From: JAASSS01 sp021767745
Lineage (GTDB): Bacteria > Pseudomonadota > Gammaproteobacteria > UBA5335
Direction: 5' to 3'
NCBI GenBank assembly: GCA_034189165.1
Contig: JAXHVN010000013.1
Coordinates: forward strand, 62,001 to 126,000
DNA: 64,000 bases
Shown: in pieces, positions 16,297 through 24,181 of the stretch
Position numbering within the stretch: the first letter of the stretch is position 1
Layout of the letters: each line of letters starts with the position of its first letter
The notes under the pieces: generated by a model
What the model saw: only the letters and a program-made list of their open reading frames with translations
Told to the model about the DNA's origin: nothing
Database searches by the model: none
Made by a program: the position numbers and the translations under genes

Positions 16297-17426
16297 CAAA
16301 CCACGCGCTGATCGCGCAGCTCGGCCACCTCTGCATCGCTGAAGCCCCAGGCCTGCAGCGCCACCTCGGAATGCTCGCCGACCTTCGGCGGCGGCCCCTG
16401 TACCTGCGGTGGCGTACGTGAGAAGCGCGGCGCCGGGGCAGGCTGGATCACACCGTCGATCTCCGTGAAGGTGCCGCGCTCGCGGTTGTGCGGGTGAGCC
16501 GGTGCCTCGTCCATGTCCAGGATCGGCATGAAGCAGGCATCGCTGCCCTCCATGATCTCGGCCCATTCCGCCCGGCTCTTGCGGCGGATGGCCTCGGCCA
16601 GCCGCGCCTTGAGCGCCGGCCACTGCCGCTGGTTCATCTGCGCCTTGAATTCGGGCACCGCATCCAGCCCGGCACGAGTGAGCATCTCGTGGTAGAACTT
16701 CGGCTCGATCGCGCCGACGGCGACGTACTTGCCGTCCGCCGTCTCGTAGGTGTCGTAGAAGTGGGCGCCGCCGTCGAGCAGGTTGGTGCCCTTGTCGGTC
16801 TTCCACATCCCGCCGGCGTGGAAGCCGTACATCATCGCCATCAGCAGCGCAGCGCCGTCGGTCATCGCCGCGTCCACCACCTGGCCCTTGCCCGAGCGCT
16901 GCGCCTCGAGCAGCGCGCAGACCATACCGAACGCCAGCAGCATGCCGCCACCGCCGAAATCGCCGACCAGGTTGAGCGGCGGCACCGGGCGCTCGCCGGG
17001 CCGGCCGATGGCCGCCAGGGCGCCGCTGATGGCGATGTAGTTGATGTCGTGCCCGGCCGCATGGGCGAGCGGGCCGACCTGCCCCCAGCCGGTCATGCGC
17101 CCGTAGACCAGACGCGGATTGCGCTCGTGACACGCCTCGGGACCCAGGCCCAGCCGCTCCATCACGCCAGGCCGATAGCCCTCGAGCAGCCCGTCGGCCT
17201 GCTCGAGCAGCCGCAGCACGGTCTGCACGCCGGCCGGCTGCTTCAGGTCCACCGCGACGGACTTGCGCCCGCGTGCCATGACGTCGTACTTGCCGGACAT
17301 CGACGGCGCGTTCTTGCGGTCGATCCGCAGCACCTCGGCGCCCATGTCGGCCAGCATCATGGCGCAGAACGGGCCGGGGCCGATGCCGGCCATCTCGATG
17401 ATTCGCACTCCCTGTAGGGGCCCCAT
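16296..17426 (-). CDS. Alpha-methylacyl-CoA racemase (CoA transferase family III fold)
   Basis: A 376-residue enzyme. The three catalytic residues known from Mycobacterium tuberculosis MCR appear at the same residue numbers: H126 in 'AAGHDINYI', D156 in 'NLVGDFGGGG' and E241 in 'AVGAIEPKFYHEM'. It would interconvert (2R)- and (2S)-methyl-branched acyl-CoAs, allowing beta-oxidation of branched lipids or sterol side chains. The fold is shared with formyl-CoA and carnitine CoA transferases, but the residue pattern is that of racemases. I chose the ATG at 17426 because AGGAGGAGATC precedes it. It lies 106 bases upstream of the peroxiredoxin and may be read with it, though a promoter candidate sits between them. 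Confidence 0.87.
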   Translation of the reverse strand: MGPLQGVRIIEMAGIGPGPFCAMMLADMGAEVLRIDRKNAPSMSGKYDVMARGRKSVAVDLKQPAGVQTVLRLLEQADGLLEGYRPGVMERLGLGPEACHERNPRLVYGRMTGWGQVGPLAHAAGHDINYIAISGALAAIGRPGERPVPPLNLVGDFGGGGMLLAFGMVCALLEAQRSGKGQVVDAAMTDGAALLMAMMYGFHAGGMWKTDKGTNLLDGGAHFYDTYETADGKYVAVGAIEPKFYHEMLTRAGLDAVPEFKAQMNQRQWPALKARLAEAIRRKSRAEWAEIMEGSDACFMPILDMDEAPAHPHNRERGTFTEIDGVIQPAPAPRFSRTPPQVQGPPPKVGEHSEVALQAWGFSDAEVAELRDQRVV

Positions 17427-17581
17427 GATCTCCTCCTGATCTGTTCTGGTTATCGCTGCCGCAGCAGTCTGCAGGCACTCTGGCACCGGTCCGGCAGGCG
17501 CGCAAACACGGCGAATGGCCAGCGATGCGCGGCGGCCGATGCTGCGCTAGGCTTGGCCGTCGTTTGCCCTGGCCCCGCTCG

Positions 17582-20500
17582 ATGTCGCCTCGTCCGTTGC
17601 TCTTGCGCCTGCCGTTGTTGTTGCTGTGCTGGTTCTCGGTCGCCGCCGCCCAGCAGCCGGCGATTCCCGGTCTCGATGCCCTGCAGGGCCGGCTGGCCGC
17701 GCCGACGGCGCAGGCCGAGGCCCCGGCCGAAGCAACCCGCGCCGAGCCGCCCGACGCCGCCCGCGAGGCGCTGGCCGCGGCCGAACGCTACCGCGAGCGC
17801 ACCGCCCGCCTGCGCGAGCGGGCGGCGCAGGCGGCAACGGAGATCGCTGCGCTGGCCGACGCGCCCGTGGCCCTGCCGGCGCCGGCACCGGAGAGTGATC
17901 TGCCGACGCTGGAGGAGGCGCTGCAACAGGCCGAGCTCGCGCTCGCCAGCAGCGAGACCGAGCTCGAGCAGCTGCGTCAGGAGCGGTACGCGCTGGCCGC
18001 CCGCGCGCCGGCGGCGCAGCAGGAGCTGGCGACGGCGCAGCGCGAGCGTCAGCAGCTGCGCCTCGAAACGGATCTGCAGCGCCCTGTGGGCGAGATGACG
18101 CCCGCCGAGCTGGAGCGCCTGGCGCAGTACCACGCGCTGGATGCCCAGATCGAGCTGCTGCAGACGGAGCTGGCGACCCAGGACGCCCGCCGGGAGCTGC
18201 TGCGGGCGCAGGAAGCCGCGGCAGCACGCCGACGGGACGCGCTCGCCGAGGCGGTCGCCGAACTGCAGACGCGCCTTGGCCAGCAGCGGCAGGCGGCGGC
18301 CAGCGAGGCCGCGGCGCAGAGTCAGGCGTTGATCCGGGCCCTCGGCGAGCAGGGTGAGCAGCTGCGGGCGGTTGCCGACCAGGCGCTCACGCTGGCGGAC
18401 GAGCTGCGCGGCGTTGCGAGTCGCGCCGAGCAGCTCGACCAGCGCGAGCAGGCGCTGTCGGCGCGGCTGGAGGAGGTCGAGGCACTCTATCGCAACACCC
18501 AGGCGCAGCTGGAGATCGCGGGCCTTGGCGGTTCGCTCGGTCAGGTACTGCATCAGCAGCGCGATCGCCTGCCGGACGTGCGCAGCTATCGCCGCGGCGC
18601 CTCCGAGCGCAACGAACAGATCGCCAACGCCCAGCTGCGCCAGTTCCAGCTCGACGAACAGCTGCGGCTGCTGCAGCCGCCGGAGGCGCTTGCCGAACAG
18701 CTACTGGCGCAGTCCGAACTGCCGCCGACCGAGCGCAGCAGGATACGGCAGGACGTGATTGCGCTGCTGCGCGAACAGCAGGATCTGGTGCACCAGCTGG
18801 CGCGCGCCTATTCCGGGCTGGTGAGCCAGCTGGCACAGATCGACGCCACCGAGCGTCAGCTGGTCGAGGCGAGCCAGCGCTATGCATTGCTGCTCGACGA
18901 GAACCTGCTCTGGATCGCCAGTCATGCACGGCTGGATGCCGCCTGGCCACGGCTGGTCGTCCAGGACGCGATGCGCATGCTGGCACCGCGCCAGTGGCTC
19001 GACACCGGGGCGACGCTGCTGCGGGCACTGCCGCGCTACCTGCCTCTCACACTGCTGCTGTTCGCCGCGCTGGCGCTGTGGTGGCGGCTGCGCCCGGCGC
19101 TGCGCGCGCACATGCGGCGCACTGCCGAGGCCGTCGGCTGGCTGGAGCGCGATCGGCTGGTGAACACCGTCACCGCCATGCTGGCAGCGGCGGCGCTGGT
19201 GGCCCCGGTTCCCTCGCTGATGGGCTGGCTCGGCTGGCTGCTGCGCGGGGCGGCGCAGACGCCCTTCGTCTCCGGCCTGGGGCAGGGGTTGATCAATGCC
19301 GGCCTGATGATCTTCATCGTCGAGACCTACCGGCGCCTCGCGCGCGTGGACGGCGTCCTGCAGCGGCACTTCCAGTGGCAGCGAGGCACGCTGACCCTGC
19401 TGCATCGCCAGCTCGGCGCCATCAGCGTGCTGGTGCTGCTGAGCGCGATACCCATCGCCGTCGCCCAGGCGGCACCGGAGATCTCGACCGGTGGCCTGGC
19501 GCGGCTGATCTTCATGCTCGCCTCGCTGGTCCTCGCTGTGATCGCCCTGCGCCTGTTCCGGCCCGACACGGGCGTGTTCGCCGGTGTGCTGCAGCGTCGG
19601 CCGGGGGGTGCGGCCGCGCGCTTTCGCTACCTGTGGTTCTCCGCCCTGGTGGCGGCGCCGCTGGCGCTCGGGCTGATGGCCGGCTTCGGCTATTACTACA
19701 CCGCGGCGCAGCTGCAGGGGCGACTGTTCCTGACCGGTTGGCTGCTGTTCACGGCGGTGCTGCTGTTCAATCTGTTCCTGCGCAGCCTGCGGGTGGCGCA
19801 GCAGCGCCTGATCATCAAGGAGGCCGCCAAGCGCCAGGTCCGCGAGGAGCGCCGGGAGTCGGACGACCGGCAGCGGCTGACGGCCGCCGGTGAGGCGGTG
19901 CCCGCGGTGCTGGACGAGCAGGTGATCGACCTGAGCGCGGTCAACGCCCAGGTGCGTTCGACGCTGAACCTCTCGCTGGCGCTGTTCGTCGGCGTCGGTC
20001 TGTATCTGCTGTGGGCCGACGTGCTGCCGGCACTGAACATCTTCAACCGCGTCACGTTGTGGAGCTACACGCTGCCCGGCGAGGCCGGTCCGGAACGCTA
20101 CGTGATCACCCTCGGGTCGGTCGGCCTGGCCGTACTGGCGGTGGGGCTCGCGGTTGCCGCGGCGCGCAACGTGCCGGGCCTGCTGGAGGTGACGGTGCTC
20201 CAGCGCCTCTCGCTCGATGCCGGCAGCCGCTACGCCATCGTGGTGCTCAGCCGTTACCTGATCGCGGTGATCGGCGTGGTGGTCGTGGTCAACCTGCTGC
20301 GGATCGACTGGGGCCGCGCGCAGTGGCTGGTGGCGGCGCTGGGCGTGGGCCTGGGCTTCGGCCTGCAGGAGATCGTGGCGAACTTCGTCTCCGGCCTGAT
20401 CATCCTGTTCGAGCGGCCGATCCGGGTAGGCGATACGGTCACCGTGGGGGATGTGACCGGCACGGTGCAGCGGATCCGCATCCGCGCCACCACCATCGTC

Positions 20501-20935
20501 GACTGGGACCGCAAGGAGCTGATCGTGCCGAACAAGACCTTCGTCACCGACCGGCTGATCAACTGGACGCTCAGCGACCCGATCACCCGCATCGTGGTGC
20601 CCGTCGGCATCGCCTATGGCTCCGACACCGAGCTGGCGCGCCAGACCATGATGAAGGTGGCCAAGGCGCAGCCCGACGTGCTCGCCGACCCGCCGCCGGC
20701 CGTGCTGTTCCTGGGCTTTGGCGACAGCGCGCTGAACTTCGAGGTGCGGGTCTTCGTCAGCGGGCTCGGCCATCTGCTGCCGACCCGCTCGGCGCTGCAC
20801 TTCGCGCTGGATCAGGCGCTGCGCGAGGTGGAGGTGGAAATTGCCTTCCCGCAGCGGGATCTGCACCTGCGCAGCGTCGATCCGGCGCTCACCGAACTGT
20901 GGCGGTCGCAAGGCCCGCGGGAGGATGCCGGCTAG
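17582..20935 (+). CDS. Large MscS-family mechanosensitive channel (MscK/MscM-like)
   Basis: A 1117-residue protein, almost exactly the length of E. coli MscK. A signal peptide ('LLLRLPLLLLCWFSVAAAQQ') precedes about 450 residues of periplasmic heptad-rich coiled coil ('LEEALQQAELALASSETELEQL'). About eleven membrane segments follow from residue 490. The C-terminal MscS pore and beta domain start near residue 880: 'LGVGLGFGLQEIVANFVSGLIILFERP', 'VGDTVTVGDVTG' and 'DWDRKELIVPNKTFVTDRLINWTLSD'. Such channels release solutes on hypo-osmotic shock, which would complement a compatible-solute lifestyle. MscK and MscM cannot be separated from sequence alone. There is no good ribosome site before the ATG, which was chosen for the signal peptide. 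Confidence 0.9.
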   Translation: MSPRPLLLRLPLLLLCWFSVAAAQQPAIPGLDALQGRLAAPTAQAEAPAEATRAEPPDAAREALAAAERYRERTARLRERAAQAATEIAALADAPVALPAPAPESDLPTLEEALQQAELALASSETELEQLRQERYALAARAPAAQQELATAQRERQQLRLETDLQRPVGEMTPAELERLAQYHALDAQIELLQTELATQDARRELLRAQEAAAARRRDALAEAVAELQTRLGQQRQAAASEAAAQSQALIRALGEQGEQLRAVADQALTLADELRGVASRAEQLDQREQALSARLEEVEALYRNTQAQLEIAGLGGSLGQVLHQQRDRLPDVRSYRRGASERNEQIANAQLRQFQLDEQLRLLQPPEALAEQLLAQSELPPTERSRIRQDVIALLREQQDLVHQLARAYSGLVSQLAQIDATERQLVEASQRYALLLDENLLWIASHARLDAAWPRLVVQDAMRMLAPRQWLDTGATLLRALPRYLPLTLLLFAALALWWRLRPALRAHMRRTAEAVGWLERDRLVNTVTAMLAAAALVAPVPSLMGWLGWLLRGAAQTPFVSGLGQGLINAGLMIFIVETYRRLARVDGVLQRHFQWQRGTLTLLHRQLGAISVLVLLSAIPIAVAQAAPEISTGGLARLIFMLASLVLAVIALRLFRPDTGVFAGVLQRRPGGAAARFRYLWFSALVAAPLALGLMAGFGYYYTAAQLQGRLFLTGWLLFTAVLLFNLFLRSLRVAQQRLIIKEAAKRQVREERRESDDRQRLTAAGEAVPAVLDEQVIDLSAVNAQVRSTLNLSLALFVGVGLYLLWADVLPALNIFNRVTLWSYTLPGEAGPERYVITLGSVGLAVLAVGLAVAAARNVPGLLEVTVLQRLSLDAGSRYAIVVLSRYLIAVIGVVVVVNLLRIDWGRAQWLVAALGVGLGFGLQEIVANFVSGLIILFERPIRVGDTVTVGDVTGTVQRIRIRATTIVDWDRKELIVPNKTFVTDRLINWTLSDPITRIVVPVGIAYGSDTELARQTMMKVAKAQPDVLADPPPAVLFLGFGDSALNFEVRVFVSGLGHLLPTRSALHFALDQALREVEVEIAFPQRDLHLRSVDPALTELWRSQGPREDAG

Positions 20936-21056
20936 CCGCTGCCGCACAACTGCAATCTGAACGTTACCGGCACGTCATCCGCGCGCCGTACGGTGGCTCT
21001 GGCTGGCGGCAGGAGGCTCGCCAGCCGGCAACCTACGTCGACGTAAGAGGCCGGTG

Positions 21057-22112
21057 ATGAAAATAGTGCTGGTGACCGACGCCTGGCTCCCGCAGATCAA
21101 CGGCGTGGTCCGCACGCTCACGCAGCTGCGCGATCAGCTGCTGGCACGGGGCCACGAGGTCCACGTGATCGCTCCCGATCTGTTCCCCACGGTGCCACTG
21201 CCGACCTACGCCGAGATCCGGCTGGCCGTCGGTGCCGATGCCAAGGTCGGACGCATGCTCTGGGAGTTCGATCCGGACGCGGTGCACATCGCCACCGAGG
21301 GACCGCTGGGCCTGGCGGCGCGGCGCTACTGCATCCGGCGCCGGCTGCGCTTCACCACCTCCTTCCACACGCGCTTCCCCGAATACGTCAAGCAGCGCCT
21401 GCCCTTCCTGCCGCTCTCCCCCGGCTACGCCATGGTGCGCTGGTTCCACGACGCCGCCGCCCGCACCATGGTCAGCACGCCCGAGTTGCGCGATGAGCTG
21501 CACGGGCGCGGCTTTGGCAATCTCGTGCTCTGGTCGCGTGGGGTGGACACCGAGCTGTTCCGGCCGCTGGGCAAGTCGGCCCTGGACGGGCCGGGCCCGC
21601 GCTTCATGTACATGGGGCGGGTCGCGCCGGAGAAGAACATCGAGGCTTTCCTGCAGGCGTCCCTGCCGGGCAGCAAGTACGTGGTGGGCGACGGCCCGGC
21701 GCGGCTCGAGCTGCAGCGGCGCTATCCGCAGGTCACCTTCACCGGCGCCAAGACCGGCGAGGATCTCGCGCGCCATCTGTCTGCCGCCGACTGCTTCGTC
21801 TTCCCCAGCCGCACCGACACGCTCGGCCTGGTGGTGATGGAGGCGATGGCCTGTGGCGTGCCGGTGGCCAGCTATCCGGTCAGCGGTCCGGCGAGCATGA
21901 TCCGCCAGGGTGTGACCGGCGTGATGGACGAAGATCTCGCCACCGCGGCCCGCGCCGCGCTGGCCCTGGATCCGGCGGCCTGCCGGCGCTACGCCGAGTC
22001 GCTCTCGCTGGCCGCCTCCACCGAGCAGTTCCTCGGCAACCTCGTGCCGGCCCGGCCACGGGTCGACATCTCGGTGCTCGAGCCGGTGTATTCGCGCCGC
22101 CAGGAAGCCTGA
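21057..22112 (+). CDS. GT4-family glycosyltransferase
   Basis: A 351-residue GT-B glycosyltransferase. The N-terminal acceptor domain starts 'MKIVLVTDAWLPQINGVVRTL', and 'TSFHTRFPEYVKQRL' is typical of the mannosyl-/sulfoquinovosyl-type GT4 subgroup. The donor domain has 'MGRVAPEKNIEAFL' and 'FVFPSRTDTLGLVVMEAMACGVPV' with the EX7E-type nucleotide-sugar motif. AAGAGG lies six bases before the ATG at 21057. The next gene, 40 bases downstream, is an LpxH-like phosphoesterase, so the pair probably acts on a lipid or glycolipid. Donor and acceptor cannot be read from the sequence. Confidence 0.85.
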   Translation: MKIVLVTDAWLPQINGVVRTLTQLRDQLLARGHEVHVIAPDLFPTVPLPTYAEIRLAVGADAKVGRMLWEFDPDAVHIATEGPLGLAARRYCIRRRLRFTTSFHTRFPEYVKQRLPFLPLSPGYAMVRWFHDAAARTMVSTPELRDELHGRGFGNLVLWSRGVDTELFRPLGKSALDGPGPRFMYMGRVAPEKNIEAFLQASLPGSKYVVGDGPARLELQRRYPQVTFTGAKTGEDLARHLSAADCFVFPSRTDTLGLVVMEAMACGVPVASYPVSGPASMIRQGVTGVMDEDLATAARAALALDPAACRRYAESLSLAASTEQFLGNLVPARPRVDISVLEPVYSRRQEA

Positions 22113-22152
22113 TGCCATCCCGCCGCCACGGCGCCCGCCCGGGGAGTCCCGC

Positions 22153-22947
22153 ATGACCACCAATGTCCGACCGCTGCGCAGCCTGCACTACCGCACGGTG
22201 TGGATCTCCGATGTGCACCTCGGCTCGCGCGCCTGTCAGGCCCGCCAGCTGCTGGACTTCCTGCGCAGCGTGCGCTGCGACCGGCTCTACCTCGTCGGCG
22301 ACATCATCGACCTGATGGCGCTGCGCAAGGGCTTCTATTGGCCGCAGCCGCACAACAACGTCATCCGCGCGCTGCTCGGCGCCGCCAAGCACGGCACGGA
22401 CATCATCTTCGTGCCCGGCAACCATGACGCGCAGCTGCGGGATCATGCCGGACTCGACTTCGGCCGCCTGCGCATTCGCCGCCAGGCGCTGCACGTGACC
22501 GCCGAGGGCAAGCGCTATCTGGTGATGCACGGCGATGAGTTCGACAGCGTCGTCTACATCTCCGAGGGCATGGAGCGCGTCGGCAGCAAACTCTACGAGG
22601 GGCTGGTCCGGCTGAACCAGCCGCTCAATCGCGTGCGCAGCGCGATGGGCCAGCCCTACTGGTCGCTGCCCACCTACCTGAAGAGCCGCGTGAAGAACGC
22701 CGTGAGCTACGTCAGCGATTTCGAGCAGGCGGTGGCGCGCGAAGCGGCCAAGTACGAAATCGACGGCGTGATCTGCGGCCACATCCACCGGCCGGAGCTG
22801 CGCGATATCGGCAACGTCCGCTACGCCAACTGCGGCGACTGGGTAGAGCATTGCAGCGCCCTGGTGGAACGGCAGGACGGGCAGCTTTCGCTGCTGGACT
22901 GGTCCGAAACCGCGCGGCGCGCCGTGGCTGCCAGCGGCGTGGCCTGA
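22153..22947 (+). CDS. LpxH-like calcineurin-fold phosphoesterase
   Basis: A 264-residue metallophosphoesterase with the full set of metal motifs: 'ISDVHLGS', 'LVGDIIDLMAL', 'FVPGNHDAQLRD', 'VMHGDEFDSV' and 'VICGHIHRPELRDI'. These are closest to UDP-2,3-diacylglucosamine diphosphatases. The helical lid ('SEGMERVGSKLYEGLVRLNQPLNRVRSA') also fits that family. GGGGAG precedes the ATG at 22153. Because it is paired with a glycosyltransferase rather than lipid A genes, its substrate may be another nucleotide- or phospho-glycolipid. The true LpxH of this organism may lie elsewhere. Confidence 0.82.
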   Translation: MTTNVRPLRSLHYRTVWISDVHLGSRACQARQLLDFLRSVRCDRLYLVGDIIDLMALRKGFYWPQPHNNVIRALLGAAKHGTDIIFVPGNHDAQLRDHAGLDFGRLRIRRQALHVTAEGKRYLVMHGDEFDSVVYISEGMERVGSKLYEGLVRLNQPLNRVRSAMGQPYWSLPTYLKSRVKNAVSYVSDFEQAVAREAAKYEIDGVICGHIHRPELRDIGNVRYANCGDWVEHCSALVERQDGQLSLLDWSETARRAVAASGVA

Positions 22948-23026
22948 GCGTCGCGCCCCGGTCCGGGCGTGGGCGCTGCGCCGCCGCTGCGGTAAACTCC
23001 CCGCGCGCCCCTCTCCCGGCCCGTGC

Positions 23027-23362
23027 ATGTCCCGTCCGAAGTCTCTGTATCGCGTCAGCTTCCTGAACCAGGGCAAGGTCTACGAGATCTACGCCCGCAA
23101 GGTGCACCAGGAGCCGCTCTATGGCTTCGTGACGCTGGAAGAGCTGGTGTTCGGGGCGCAGTCGGAAGTCGTGGTGGATCCGGGGGAGGAGCGGCTCAAG
23201 AGCGAGTTCGCCGGGGTGAGCCGCAGCTTCGTGCCGATGCACGCGATCATCCGGATCGATGAGGTGGCCGAGCAGGGCAGTGCGCGCATCCGCGACGCCG
23301 AGGGCAACGTCACTGCCTTTCCCGGCACGCACTACTCGCAGCAGCCGCGGCCGCCTCGGTAG
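23027..23362 (+). CDS. DUF1820 family protein
   Basis: A 111-residue soluble protein that I recognise as the gammaproteobacterial DUF1820 family by 'YRVSFLNQGKVYEIYARKV', 'YGFVTLEELVFG' and 'SRSFVPMHAIIRIDEV'. The function is unknown. The conserved core covers residues 5-85, and the tail is variable and proline-rich. It ends nine bases before the MBL hydrolase gene, so the two are probably co-transcribed. A TAAACT box about 30 bases before the ATG may be the -10; no clear ribosome site is visible. Confidence 0.85.
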   Translation: MSRPKSLYRVSFLNQGKVYEIYARKVHQEPLYGFVTLEELVFGAQSEVVVDPGEERLKSEFAGVSRSFVPMHAIIRIDEVAEQGSARIRDAEGNVTAFPGTHYSQQPRPPR

Positions 23363-23371
23363 GCGCGCGGC

Positions 23372-24139
23372 ATGGCGCTGCGCTTCGCCAGCCTTGGCAG
23401 TGGCAGCCGGGGCAACGCCACCGTTGTGGTTCGTGATCGCACCCGCCTGCTGCTGGACTGCGGCTTTGGTCTGCGGGAGGCGACGCGGCGGTTGGCGACG
23501 CTGGGGCTGGCGCCGGCTGATCTCACGGCCATCCTGGTGACGCACGAACATGCCGACCACATCGGCGGCGTCGCCCGCCTGGCGCGCCGGCACGCACTGC
23601 CGGTGTACATGACGCCGGGCACCTGGCAGGGCGCCGGCCGGCCCGACATCGAGCGGCTGGAGCTCATCAGCCCGCATGAATCGTTCGCCGTGCAGGACCT
23701 GCAGGTGTGCCCGTATCCGGTGCCGCACGACGCCCGCGAGCCGTGCCAGTTCCTGTTCGACGATGGCGCCCACCGGCTCGGCGTGCTGAGTGACACCGGC
23801 GCGAGCACGCCGCATATCGTCGCGCAGCTGCAGCGGCTCGATGCCCTGTTGCTGGAGTTCAACCATGATCGGCAGCTACTGGCGCAGGGGCCGTATCCGG
23901 CCATGCTGCGCCGGCGGGTCGGCGGCGACTGGGGGCATCTGAGCAACTGTCAGGCGGCGGGGCTGTTGCAACAGCTCGATCGCTCCTGCCTGCAGCATTT
24001 GGTGGCCGGCCACATCAGCGAGCAGAACAATTCCCCGGCGCATGTGCGGGCCGCGCTCGGGGCGGTGCTCGCCGCCGAGGCGGAGGGTATGGAGCTGGCC
24101 GATCAGGATGCGGGGCTCGGCTGGCGCGAGCTACGCTAG
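23372..24139 (+). CDS. Metallo-beta-lactamase-fold hydrolase (YycJ/WalJ-like)
   Basis: A 255-residue MBL-fold hydrolase. The metal-binding motif is 'VTHEHADHIGGVARLARRH'; further ligands are in 'GVLSDTGA', 'LLLEFNHD' and 'VAGHISEQNNSP'. 'LRFASLGSGSRGNATVV' at the N-terminus is the hallmark of the YycJ/VicX-like group, which includes a 5'-3' DNA exonuclease linked to mismatch repair in Gram-positives. Its role in Gammaproteobacteria is unsettled. It lies between the DUF1820 gene and purL (42 bases) in the same direction. Confidence 0.85.
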   Translation: MALRFASLGSGSRGNATVVVRDRTRLLLDCGFGLREATRRLATLGLAPADLTAILVTHEHADHIGGVARLARRHALPVYMTPGTWQGAGRPDIERLELISPHESFAVQDLQVCPYPVPHDAREPCQFLFDDGAHRLGVLSDTGASTPHIVAQLQRLDALLLEFNHDRQLLAQGPYPAMLRRRVGGDWGHLSNCQAAGLLQQLDRSCLQHLVAGHISEQNNSPAHVRAALGAVLAAEAEGMELADQDAGLGWRELR

Positions 24140-24181
24140 CCGGCGTCGTCCGCCAGCTGCTACGGATGAGGAGAGCCTGAG

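Noticed and set aside
18701..20947. A 748-codon minus-strand frame opposite the MscK-like channel
   Set aside because: Composition is that of a shadow frame (Gln/Arg/His-rich) and the opposite strand encodes an unmistakable MscS domain.
23372..24139. Beta-lactam resistance gene
   Set aside because: The metallo-beta-lactamase fold is present, but the motifs and lack of a signal peptide place it in the YycJ-like cytoplasmic hydrolases.
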